From positions 218,943 through 282,942 of the forward strand of contig NZ_RZOY02000006.1 in NCBI RefSeq assembly GCF_004022705.2: a DNA stretch of 64,000 nucleotides. The letters are read 5' to 3'. Each line of letters opens with the position of its first letter. Within the stretch, counting starts at the first letter, position 1. A model generated the notes under the pieces. That model did no database searches. It saw nothing but the letters and a program-made list of their open reading frames with translations, and had not been told where the DNA came from. This document shows positions 50,652-60,300 of the stretch, in pieces. The position numbers and the translations under genes are program-made. The DNA comes from Mesorhizobium sp. M2D.F.Ca.ET.226.01.1.1. GTDB lineage: Bacteria; Pseudomonadota; Alphaproteobacteria; Rhizobiales; Rhizobiaceae.

Positions 50652-52985
50652 TTAGTGCCGCCTTGTCGTGTCCTTCGGCTTTGAAACACCGGTCTCCGAA
50701 ACCTCGTCTCGGACTTCGTGGCGACGGGCTCGCATGCCGGCCTCACCCTGCTCCACGGCATCTCCGATCTCATCGGCTGCAGCGCTGCCTGTTTTGCCAC
50801 GCGGCCGCTTGGGCGCCGTTCCGGCAAGGCCCGGCCCCGCGACATGCGGCGCGTCGTCCGGCACGCCCTCATGCGCGGCATGCTCCTTGTCGAATTTTAT
50901 AACCTGCTCCATCTTGGCCAGCACGTCGTCCGCCAGCCAGCATAGGCTCATATGGCCGTCGCCGAGATTCTTCACCGGCGGCACTTTCGTCTCGCACAGA
51001 TTATCCGGCACCAGCTTCTTGTAGCCGCAGCGCGTCTGGAACGGGCAGCCGGTGGGCGGGTTCATCGCCGACGGGATGTCGCCTTCAAGCACGATGTGTT
51101 TCTTGACCACGCTGGTGTCGGCGATCGGGATCGCTGACAAAAGCGCCTCGGTGTAGGGGTGGTAAGGCGGCGAGAAAATCTGGTCGGTCGTGCCCTGCTC
51201 GACGATATAGCCGAGATACATGACGACGACGCGGTCGGCGATGTAGCGCACCACCGACAGGTCGTGGCTGATGAACAGCATCGTCGTCTTGTTCTTGCGC
51301 TGGATGTCCATCAAGAGCTCGGTCACCGCCGCCTGCACCGAGACGTCGAGGGCCGAGACCGGTTCATCGGCCACCACCACCTTGGCGTCGCCGGCAAAAG
51401 CGCGCGCCACGCCGATGCGCTGCTTCTGGCCGCCCGAAAGCTGGCGCGGCTTGCGGGTTTCGAACGCCCGCGGCAGCTTCACCAGGTCGAGCAGTTCCAG
51501 CATGCGCTGGCGCCGTTCGGCGACATTCTTGCCGACATTGAACTTTTCCAGCGTGCGGATGATCTGCGAACCGACGCTGTGGCTGGGATTGAGCGTATCG
51601 AACGGGTTCTGGAACACCATCTGGATCGACGACACGGTGTCAACGCTGCGGCTCTCTATGCCGGTCGACTGAATTTCCTTGTTGGCTAAAGTCACGGTGC
51701 CGGAGCTTGCCGTTTCGAGACCCAGCAGCACCTTGGCCAGCGTCGACTTCCCGCATCCGGATTCGCCGACGATCGCCACCGTCTCGGATTCGCGCGCGGT
51801 GAACGAGATCGTCTCGTTGGCCTTGACGACGCGGCCCTCGCTGGAGCCGAACACTTCGCTGCCGCCGACCTTGTAGTATTTTTTGAGGTCCTGGATTTTC
51901 AGCACCGGGGCGCCGGGCTCGACCTTTTCCTTGACCTTCTTGGCGCCGGGCGGCAACGCCTCCCAGTCGATCTCGTTGAAACGCACGCAGCGCGAGAAAT
52001 GCCCCTCATGGCCATCGACCGGAACCATCGGGATTTCGGCAGCGTTGCAGACGCCCTCGACGAAATGGTGGCAGCGCGGCCCGAAATTGCAGCCCTTCGG
52101 CCGCTCATGCGGCAGCGGCAACTGTCCAGGGATGGAGATCAGCGGCCGCGAATTCTTGTCGGCGCCGGGCAGCGGGATCGAGCGGAACAGGCCTTGGGTA
52201 TAGGGGTGACGCATCCGGTCGAACACGTCCTCGATCTTGCCGGTCTCGACCGCCTCGCCGGAATACATCACCGTGATGCGGTCGCAGGTCTCGAGGATCA
52301 GGCCCAGATTGTGCGACACGAAGATCATCGAGGTGCCGAACTTCTCGCCCAGCCCCTTGACCAGCTCGACGATGCCGGCCTCGACGGTGACGTCGAGCGC
52401 CGTGGTCGGCTCGTCGAGCAGAAGCAGCGCCGGCTTCGACAGCAGCGCCATGGCAATGACGATGCGCTGCTGCTGGCCGCCGGAAAGCTGGTGCGGATAG
52501 GAGCGCATCATGCGCTCGGGATCGGGCAGCTTCACCGCCCGCACCATCTCCAGCGCGCGCTTGTAGGCCTCGTCCTTCGACACCTTGTCGTGGATCAGCG
52601 GCACTTCCATCAGTTGCTGGCCGATCTTCATCGCCGGATTGAGGCTCGCCATCGGCTCCTGATAGATCATGGCGATCTTGTTGCCGCGGATGGCGCGCAG
52701 TTCCTCATCGGACATCTCGCCCATGTCCCTGCCCTGGAACTTGATGCGTCCGCCGACGATCTTTCCGATGTTGGAGAGGTCGCGCATGATGCCGAGCGAC
52801 ACGGTCGACTTGCCGCAGCCGGACTCGCCGACGATGCCCATCGCCTCGCCGGGCATCACCGTGCAGGAAAAATCCATCACGGCCGGGATTTCGCCCTTGC
52901 GGGTGAAGAAGGAGATCGAGAGGTTCTCGATCTCGATGATCGGCTGACCGGTCGCCTTGGCTGGATCTCGAACTGCCTCGTTCAT
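50652..52985 (-). CDS. ABC transporter ATP-binding protein with two nucleotide-binding domains (Dpp/Opp type)
   Basis: A fused ATPase of 777 residues carrying both domains that are usually separate as OppD and OppF. Domain 1 has GESGCGKST, the QLSGGQQQRIVIAMAL signature, LLLDEPTTALD and a C-terminal Cys-rich oligopeptide motif (PKGCNFGPRC). Domain 2 has GESGCGKSTLAKVLLGLE, QLSGGQKQRIGVARAF, VVADEPVSALD and GCPFQTRCGYKK. It ends in an unusual charged tail of about 90 residues. ATG 52985 follows GGAG. It is the last gene of the importer operon (binding protein, permease, permease, ATPase). Confidence 0.92.
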   Translation of the reverse strand: MNEAVRDPAKATGQPIIEIENLSISFFTRKGEIPAVMDFSCTVMPGEAMGIVGESGCGKSTVSLGIMRDLSNIGKIVGGRIKFQGRDMGEMSDEELRAIRGNKIAMIYQEPMASLNPAMKIGQQLMEVPLIHDKVSKDEAYKRALEMVRAVKLPDPERMMRSYPHQLSGGQQQRIVIAMALLSKPALLLLDEPTTALDVTVEAGIVELVKGLGEKFGTSMIFVSHNLGLILETCDRITVMYSGEAVETGKIEDVFDRMRHPYTQGLFRSIPLPGADKNSRPLISIPGQLPLPHERPKGCNFGPRCHHFVEGVCNAAEIPMVPVDGHEGHFSRCVRFNEIDWEALPPGAKKVKEKVEPGAPVLKIQDLKKYYKVGGSEVFGSSEGRVVKANETISFTARESETVAIVGESGCGKSTLAKVLLGLETASSGTVTLANKEIQSTGIESRSVDTVSSIQMVFQNPFDTLNPSHSVGSQIIRTLEKFNVGKNVAERRQRMLELLDLVKLPRAFETRKPRQLSGGQKQRIGVARAFAGDAKVVVADEPVSALDVSVQAAVTELLMDIQRKNKTTMLFISHDLSVVRYIADRVVVMYLGYIVEQGTTDQIFSPPYHPYTEALLSAIPIADTSVVKKHIVLEGDIPSAMNPPTGCPFQTRCGYKKLVPDNLCETKVPPVKNLGDGHMSLCWLADDVLAKMEQVIKFDKEHAAHEGVPDDAPHVAGPGLAGTAPKRPRGKTGSAAADEIGDAVEQGEAGMRARRHEVRDEVSETGVSKPKDTTRRH

Positions 52986-53034
52986 GGGTCGCTCCAATCC
53001 TTGATCTTTAGAAGATGGGGCCTCAGGCCCCCCA

Positions 53035-54192
53035 TCAATCCTTCATCGATTGCTCACGCAGCGAATCCGCCAAAAGGTTCAGCCCCAGCACGAACGACAT
53101 CAGCGCGATCGTCGGCGGCAGCGCCGGATGGATGAAGGAGCGCAGCAGGCGGCTGGCGTCCTTGATCGCGGTGCCCCAGTCGGGGCTTTCCGGGGCAAGC
53201 CCAAGGCCGAAATAGCCGAGCGTTCCGAGCAGGATCGTCGTGTAGCCGATGCGCAGGCAGGCATCGACGATCAGCGGACCGCGCGCGTTGGGCAGGATCT
53301 CCCAAAGCATGATGTACCAGGGCGATTCACCGCGCGTCTGCGCCGCCGCCACATAGTCGCGCGTCTTGATGTCCATGGTGAGCCCGCGCACGATGCGGAA
53401 CACACCTGGACTGGAGGCGAACACCACCGCCACGAAGATGTTGAGCTGGTTCGGATCGATATGGACGATGTGCAGCGGGTCCTTGTCGAAGACCAGGCCG
53501 ACATAAATCCAGCCGCCGAGGACAAGCGTGATGCCGAGCAGGATATAGAGCCGGTCCGGCCGGTTCTTGAAACGCGTCCAGAACAGGACGCTGAAGAAGA
53601 TGATCGGGAACAGGAAGAACAATCCCGCCATCGCATAGGGGATCGGCGTGTCCATGATGCCCGGCGTCACCAGCAGGTAGAACAAGAGGATCACCGGGAA
53701 GGCCAGCACCAGATTGGCAAGGAACGACAGCAGCGTGTCGATCCTGCCGCCATAGTAGCCGGCCGGCAGGCCGAGCGTGATGCCGACCATCAGCGCGAAA
53801 CCGGTCGCCGCCGGGGCGATGATCAGCACGATCTGGCTGCCATAGACCATGCGCGAGAACACGTCGCGCGCCAGCTTGTCGCCGCCGAAATAATAGATGA
53901 GCTTGGACGTCGGCTCGACCGCGCCGGGCAGCGTGTCCTTCATGATCGAGACCTGCGCCAAGGGATCGAAAGGCGAGATCGTCGAGGCGAAGATCGCCGT
54001 GAACAGCCAGAACAGGCAGATGAAGACGCCGGCGATGCCGACGCCGCTGTCGAAGAGCTGGCCGTAAAGGCCAAGCCGCTTCTTGTAGGCGAAGCTGACA
54101 CCCATCACCAGGATCAGCGCGATCCACACCGGCCAGAAACGCCAAAGCACGCCGACCACGATGTCGAAGGCATTGATATACTCGGTCTGCAT
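53035..54192 (-). CDS. ABC transporter permease (DppC/OppC type)
   Basis: An inner-membrane permease of 385 residues. The first part has extra N-terminal helices (VLWRFWPVWIALILVMGVSFAYK). The core has VMVGITLGLPAGYYGGRIDTLLSFLANLVLAFPVILL-like helices and the coupling loop QTRGESPWYIMLWEILPNARGPLIVDACLR. It includes a longer middle loop (about 230-290) than usual. It lies 12 bases after the other permease and 50 before the ATPase. Confidence 0.88.
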   Translation of the reverse strand: MQTEYINAFDIVVGVLWRFWPVWIALILVMGVSFAYKKRLGLYGQLFDSGVGIAGVFICLFWLFTAIFASTISPFDPLAQVSIMKDTLPGAVEPTSKLIYYFGGDKLARDVFSRMVYGSQIVLIIAPAATGFALMVGITLGLPAGYYGGRIDTLLSFLANLVLAFPVILLFYLLVTPGIMDTPIPYAMAGLFFLFPIIFFSVLFWTRFKNRPDRLYILLGITLVLGGWIYVGLVFDKDPLHIVHIDPNQLNIFVAVVFASSPGVFRIVRGLTMDIKTRDYVAAAQTRGESPWYIMLWEILPNARGPLIVDACLRIGYTTILLGTLGYFGLGLAPESPDWGTAIKDASRLLRSFIHPALPPTIALMSFVLGLNLLADSLREQSMKD

Positions 54193-54204
54193 CGGCCCTG
54201 CCCC

Positions 54205-55239
54205 TTATTGAACCCTGATGCGCGGATTGAGGAACGCGTAGCCGACATCGGAGATGAGCTGCGTGATCAAGACGATGAACACCGAAACCAGCGAGCAGCC
54301 GAGCAGAAGGTCGATGTCGTTGTTGCCGGCAGCCTCGACCAGCGTGTAGCCAAATCCCTGGTAGCGGAACATCACCTCGACGATGACGACGCCGGTGAGC
54401 AGCCAGGGAAACTGCAGCATGATGACGGTAAACGGCGCGATCAAAGCGTTGCGCAGCGCATGCTTGACGACCACGCTGCCGAAGGACAGGCCCTTGAGGC
54501 GGGCAGTGCGGATGTATTGCTGCGTCATCACCTCCACCATCGAGGCGCGCGTCATGCGCGCGATGTAGCCGATGCCGTAGATGGCCAGCGTCATCACCGG
54601 CAGGGTGAAATTGTAGAAGGTGAGGCCTTGGCTCGCCGAGGCGGCGGAGCCGTTCAGCCAGCCCAGCCACGAGGCGAAGATAACGGTGAAGATGACGCCC
54701 GACACATATTCGGGCGTCGCCGTCGAGGCGATCGAAGCGACAGACAGCGTGCGGTCGGTGCGCGAGCCCTCGCGCATGCCGGCAAGGATGCCGACCAGCA
54801 GCGAAATCGGCACCATCACCGCCAGCACCCAGAACATCAAAAGCCCCGTGGCGCCGAGCGCCGGGAAGAGCTTCGAGGATACCGTCGTCTTGAATTTGGT
54901 CGAGCAGCCGAAGTCGCCCTCCAGCACGCCGGAGAATGTCGGCACGACCGGGTCGTTGCAGAAGGAGAAGCGTTGCGCCGGCTTTCCGGTCGCCGGGTCG
55001 GTGATCGGCTGCTTGGGCAGGACCCCCAGCCACTGACCGTAGCGGACGAAGAAATTCTGGCGGTAGCCATGGTTGACCAGCCAGCTTTCGAGCTGTTCGG
55101 CGGAGGTGTGCATTTCGGTCTGGCTGATAGCCAGCTTCTTCAGATTGGGATCGAGATTGATCAAGAAGAAGACGATCAGCGTCAGGCACAGCATCGTCAG
55201 CGCCATGGTGCCGAGACGTCTCGCAATGAAAGAAAGCAT
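54205..55239 (-). CDS. ABC transporter permease (DppB/OppB type)
   Basis: A permease of 344 residues with the typical short N-terminus and first helix (MLSFIARRLGTMALTMLCLTLIVFFLINL), a large periplasmic loop, five more helices, and the coupling loop YIRTARLKGLSFGSVVVKHALRNAL. ATG 55239 follows AGGGG. It is second in the operon after the binding protein. Confidence 0.9.
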   Translation of the reverse strand: MLSFIARRLGTMALTMLCLTLIVFFLINLDPNLKKLAISQTEMHTSAEQLESWLVNHGYRQNFFVRYGQWLGVLPKQPITDPATGKPAQRFSFCNDPVVPTFSGVLEGDFGCSTKFKTTVSSKLFPALGATGLLMFWVLAVMVPISLLVGILAGMREGSRTDRTLSVASIASTATPEYVSGVIFTVIFASWLGWLNGSAASASQGLTFYNFTLPVMTLAIYGIGYIARMTRASMVEVMTQQYIRTARLKGLSFGSVVVKHALRNALIAPFTVIMLQFPWLLTGVVIVEVMFRYQGFGYTLVEAAGNNDIDLLLGCSLVSVFIVLITQLISDVGYAFLNPRIRVQ

Positions 55240-55418
55240 GGCGGGCCCCTGCCGACGGGTTGGGGAGCCTCTTTGCCCGATATCCCGCCGCGAGGCGGAA
55301 CAAGCCGGCAAACAGACGTCCGAATGCGATCAACCGTGTTTATTGCATGACCCTGCTCGACGAGTCCGCAACTTTTTTGCTGCAGCGGCTCTCCGGTCCC
55401 AGTTCACGCAAAGGAAGG

Positions 55419-55447
55419 GGACAAAGGAGCGGAGCGCCCCTTTGTCC
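55419..55447 (-). terminator. hairpin after the binding-protein gene
   Basis: GGACAAAGG (55419-55427) and CCTTTGTCC (55439-55447) form a perfect 9-bp stem with an 11-base loop, 11 bases after the binding-protein stop. No long T-run follows. It may attenuate transcription so that the binding protein is made in excess over the permeases. Confidence 0.55.
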
Positions 55448-55458
55448 ATTCGCTCGGA

Positions 55459-57117
55459 TCAGGCCTCGTCGAGCCAGATCTTGCCGTAGTCGCGCTCGAA
55501 GGTCGGATGCATTTTGTAGTTCTTAACAGCGGCGACCGAATGGCTGTAGAGCTTGCGCCAGTAGGGCTGGATGATGATGCCGGAATCCTGCAGGATCTGC
55601 TCGATATCCTTCATCATGCCCTTGCGCTTGGTGGCGTCGGCGACCGACAGCGCGGCGTTGAGCTTGGCATCCCAGTCGGGATTCGACCAGGCGGTCTCGT
55701 TCCAGGCTTCGCCGGTGCGGTAGGCCAGAGCCAGAACCTGGACACCGAGCGGCCGCATGTTCCAGTTGGTCATCGAGAGCGGATACTTGGTCCAGTCGTT
55801 CCAGAAGGTCGAGCCCGGCAGAACCGTGCGCTTGACCTTGATGCCGGCGTCGCGAAGCTGCGCCGCGATCGCATCGCCGGTGTTCTTGTGCCAATCCTCG
55901 TCGACGGTGATCAGCTCATGCTCGAAATCAGCCTGGCCGGCTTCCGCCATCAATGCCTTCGCCTTGGCCGGGTCGCGCGCGATCTTCGGCAGTTCGTAGT
56001 ATTCTGGATGAATTGCGCAGACATGATGGTTCTCAGCAACGGTGCCGGCACCGCCATAGCCGAGCTGCAGGACGACCGCATTGTCGACGGCGAGTTGCAG
56101 GGCGCTGCGAACCTTCTGGTTGTCGTAAGGCTTGTTTTTGACGTTGGAGCGGCAAACGATAGTGGCCGCGGTGACCACTTCCGACTTGACCAGCTTCATG
56201 CCGTCGAGGATCGACACATAGTCGGCCGACGTCTCGAAATTGGTGTGCACTTCACCCGCCTCGAAAGCGCTGACCATTGCTGCCGGATCGGTGCCGTAGT
56301 CGATGAACTCGACGCCGTCGAGGAACACCTCGCCGTCCCACCACTTGTTGTCGGAACGGCGCTTGTAGACCACCTTCTGGCCGACGTCGTAAGAGACCAG
56401 CTCGAACGGACCAGTGCCGATCGGGCAGGCTTTGAAGTCGCCACCCTTTTCGTCGAACGACTTGTGGACGAGCAGAGCAACATAGTCGCAAATTCCGGGA
56501 ATGATCGAGATGTCGGGCTTGGTCAGCGACAGCTTGACCGTCATGTCATCGACCTTGGTGACCGCGCCTTCACGGAGCTTGCCGGTCTTGTCGTCAAACA
56601 GCGTGCCAAGACGGCCGGGCATGGAATTGCCTTCGGCGGCCTTTTCGCCCCAACGGTTGAAGTTGTGCAACACGTCGTCGGCGGTGAAGGCATCGCCGTT
56701 GTGCCAAGTCACGCCCTTGCGCACATGCAGCACATACTCGGTGGCATCGTCATTAACGTCCCAGCTCTCGAGCAGATAGGGACGGAACGTGTATTCGGTG
56801 GTGTATTTGACCAGCGGCTCAAGCGCCTGACGCTCGGCGTTGGCGATTTCCGACCAGTCGGACTTGCGCGGGTCCTTCGGATCCTTGACCCACTGTGCGA
56901 CCTTCAGGACGCCACCCTTCTTGCCCTGCACGTCCTCGGCCCTGGCCGGGGTCGGATCGGCGAGGCCGAGCATGCCGTAGGCCATTGCCGTGGACGCTCC
57001 GAATACGCTGGCGAGCGCCAGGAATTCGCGACGATCGACCTTTCCCGCCTTGGCTTCTTCGGCCATTTTCAGGATGTGATCCGGAACGCGATCACCGTTG
57101 CTTGTATAGATTGCCAT
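55459..57117 (-). CDS. ABC transporter substrate-binding protein, family 5, Tat-exported
   Basis: A protein of 552 residues of the oligopeptide/nickel/opine (SBP_bac_5) family. Its leader has a twin-arginine motif ([10 protein letters not shown] at about 28-37, then a hydrophobic stretch and PARA), so it is exported folded by Tat. Family text includes [29 protein letters not shown] and [20 protein letters not shown]. The ligand is unknown. The nearest enzymes (MttB-like, DMGDH-like) suggest a methylated amine or betaine-type compound, although family 5 proteins usually bind peptides, opines or nickel complexes. It is first in its operon. Confidence 0.9.
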   Translation of the reverse strand: MAIYTSNGDRVPDHILKMAEEAKAGKVDRREFLALASVFGASTAMAYGMLGLADPTPARAEDVQGKKGGVLKVAQWVKDPKDPRKSDWSEIANAERQALEPLVKYTTEYTFRPYLLESWDVNDDATEYVLHVRKGVTWHNGDAFTADDVLHNFNRWGEKAAEGNSMPGRLGTLFDDKTGKLREGAVTKVDDMTVKLSLTKPDISIIPGICDYVALLVHKSFDEKGGDFKACPIGTGPFELVSYDVGQKVVYKRRSDNKWWDGEVFLDGVEFIDYGTDPAAMVSAFEAGEVHTNFETSADYVSILDGMKLVKSEVVTAATIVCRSNVKNKPYDNQKVRSALQLAVDNAVVLQLGYGGAGTVAENHHVCAIHPEYYELPKIARDPAKAKALMAEAGQADFEHELITVDEDWHKNTGDAIAAQLRDAGIKVKRTVLPGSTFWNDWTKYPLSMTNWNMRPLGVQVLALAYRTGEAWNETAWSNPDWDAKLNAALSVADATKRKGMMKDIEQILQDSGIIIQPYWRKLYSHSVAAVKNYKMHPTFERDYGKIWLDEA

Positions 57118-57391
57118 GACTAACTCCCATTGTTGGCTTTCCGCCTTTTAACATTCCGCATCCTGACCGCCTTGTCAAAAGACGGTTTGGGCTAGGAACA
57201 TGTTAGGGAATGTGCATCTTTGGATGCAACCCGGTTCGCGCGATAACGACAGTCTTGACGCAAATTTGCTAGCGCGACGCGATTTCCAAAAAATCGTCGC
57301 GGGCGATTAAATCAACACATTTGATAACGATAAGGGCGCCGCCTTCGAGGCGGGCAGCTTGTTCGACAGGTCGGGAAAGCGCAGCGCGGCC

Positions 57392-60300
57392 TCAATATTC
57401 GCGCTCGTAAAAGACGCCGCCCTTCGCTTCGCCGGCATCATTGGCCTCGCCGCGCAGCTTCACGCCGCGGCCGACATTGAGGTCGATCGTCGCCTTGCCG
57501 GACCCCGGCTTGTCGCCCTTCTGTATGGTCACATAGGTGCGGTCGTTGAGATACTTGCCGGCCGAAACCGCCGTGCCGCCCTTCTCGTCCGTCGTCACGT
57601 CAAGGTCGTCGATGCCGATCGCGTTGCGCAAATTGTCAAGCAGCGAGGTCGTGCCGCCGGCGCCTGCCAATTGCGCGGCAGCGTCGGCGAGCTGGGCGAT
57701 CTGCAGCGGCGACAGCTTAGACATGGATTGACCGAAGATGAGCTGCGCCAGCACCTCGTCCTGGGGCAGCGCCGGCACGGAGGAGAAGGTGAACTTCGGA
57801 TTGGTCGCTTCGCCCGAAACGACGATGGTGACAGTGGCGCTGCTCGTCGTCGTGGTCGCCGTGAGATTGAGGTAAGGCACCAGCGATCCCTGGAACCCGA
57901 CCGTACCCTCCGTGAATGTCAGCCGCTTCGCGAGGATTGTTAGCCGCCCGCGTTGCAAGGTGAAGGTGCCTACGGCCTGCGGTGACGACGCCGGGCCGGT
58001 CAGCTTCAGCGAGCCGCCCAGTTCGGCGTCGACGCCCCTGCCCTGAATGAAAATCTGGTTCGGTGCGTTGACCGTCACATCGAGGGCGAGACCGCTGCCG
58101 CCTTTGCTGCTGCCGCTGGCCGTTGCCGGCCGCAGCGCCTTGTCCTGCGCCCGCACGGCGGCTGGCGCATTCTTGTGCTTCACATCCAATTCCGAGAGCG
58201 AGCCCGGCAGCCTGTCTGGAACCGTGATGACCGTCCTTGCCAGGTTGATCGTGCCGGCAACCACAGGCGCCGAAACCAGCGGCCCCTTGATGGTCAGGTC
58301 GCCGCCGAGATTGGCGGTCACCACCCGGCCGTCGGTATAGCGGCCGTCGGTGAGCTTGATCGAGAGATCGGCCGGAAAACCCTGCGCCGGATTGATGCCG
58401 ACCGTGCCGCTGGCCGACAGGCTGCCGCGCGTCGACAGCGTTCCGCTCAGGCGGTTGATCCTGGCGACGCCGCCGCCGATCGAAACGTCGGCGGCGATGT
58501 CGTTGACCGCGAGGCCCGAACGCGCATCGATAAGGCGCGCGCCGGATGTCGTGACATTGCCGCTGATAACCGGCGCAGATGCAGGACCACGCACCTGCAC
58601 ATCGACATTGGCGGTGCCGTTGAGCGCCAGCCCTTGCGCGGCGAGCTTCGCGGCCAGGAAGGAGAACGGCACCTTGCCGTTGAAGTTGAGCGCCAAGGTT
58701 GGTGTGCCCGCGGTCGTCACCGAACCGCCGCCTTTCAGACCGAGACCGGCCCCGTCGCTGATATTGGCGTCGAAGGCGAGCTTGTTGCCGGCAAAATTTC
58801 CCGACGACGACACGTTCATGCCGCCGAGGCCGGCGCCGCGCGTTTGCGAGGTCTGCACGCCGGAAGCATCGATGTTGAAGGCAACCGACGGGCTCGCCGG
58901 CGCGCCGGTGACCTTGACCGTGCCCGAGATCGAGCCGGCCGCGTCGAGCCCCTTCGAGAAGCTGTTGGCGAGCGAGATCGGCACTTTGGCCAGATTGGCG
59001 CTGATGTCGAGCGCCTGCGCGACCTTGCCTGTGACCGTCGCCGTGCCGCCGCCGAGGTTGAGCACCAGTCGGTCGAGCGTCGTCACGCCGTTGGAGATGG
59101 TCACCGTCGAGGCCTGCGCGATTGCCGCCTTGATGCCCTGCACGGTCGCCTGGCCCGATGCGACCTCGATGGTTGTCGTGCCGTTGGCCACCTTCACCCG
59201 GCCGGCCGCCTTCGCCGGAATGTTCTTGACCGTTGCGCCGCCGGAGAAGCCGGTCCAATCGCCGTCGCGCTTCAGATCGACATCGATGCCGGTAACGACG
59301 GTACTGCCGGAAGTGACGCTTTCGGCCCGCACCGTGCCGGCGATGACGGGCGCCGCCATATAGTTCGCGATCTGGGCATCGATGGCGACGTTCTTGGCCG
59401 AGAGGTCGCCGCGCTTGATGGCCGAGGTGTTCGCCTTGATCACGACGTCTGCGCCGTTGGCGGTCTTGGAGAAGGCAATCGTGCCGCGCACATTGCCTTC
59501 CGCCTTTTCCAGCGCGAGCGCGGCCAACGGTCCGATATCGGGCAGGTCCAGCAAAACCGTGCCGACCGGAACGAAAGCGTCGTCGAGCGCCAGATCGCCG
59601 GAAATCTTGTTCGGGCCGAGCGACAGCAAAAGCCCGTTGATCGCGCGGCTGCCATTGGTCGTTGCAAGCACCGCGCTGCCTTGCAAATTCTGCCCGGCGA
59701 CAGTGCCGGTGAGCTGCACATTGGCTGCCGGATTGGCGGCATCGGCCTTGCCGGTGGCCGTCAGCTTCAGCCCGGTGATCTCGCGCGCCGCCACCAGGAG
59801 CCGGTCGCTGTTCACCGTCATCGACAGGTCGGGCGCCGTGACCGGCCCTTGCGCATTCAGGGCAAAGGCGATGGAGCCCTTGGCGTCTTTCGAGAGCAGT
59901 GACACATCGCTCAACGCACCCCTGACGTCGGCGGCGAGCTTGCCGTCGGCGAGGCTCGCCTGTCCGTCGGCGCTGAGCGCGCCCGAATTGAGCTTCAGCC
60001 CGTCGATATTGACATTGCCGTTGGCATCGCGCTTCAGCGCGGCGCTCAGCTTTGCGGTATCGCCGAGCATGCCGCGCGCCGACGCCGGCAAGGCAGAGGA
60101 CGCAACATCGGCCGTCACATTAAGGTCGACAGCGCCGTCGCCCAGCGATATCCGGCCGGCGACCTGGCTGTTGAGCGCATCGCTCTTCAGCGAGCCGCTG
60201 TTGACGGCGACGGAATCGGGTGCCAGCCGGCCATTGACCTTGGCCGTGACCTTGCCGGCAATCAGCGGCGCGATCACCGGATTGTCGAGGGCGATCCTGT

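Noticed and set aside
53050..55350. A 766-codon open frame on the plus strand opposite the permease genes
   Set aside because: It is antisense to two clear permeases, is rich in Arg, Asp, Gln and Glu, and has no domain. GC-rich third positions keep such frames open. The same applies to the long frames at 39970-41889, 48311-49933, 55507-57123, 58175-59902 and 19284-20603.
57118..57391. A gene in the gap before tamB
   Set aside because: This 274-base stretch has no frame with a start signal and coding character. It should hold the promoter of the Tat-exported binding-protein operon, but I could not place -35 and -10 boxes with confidence.
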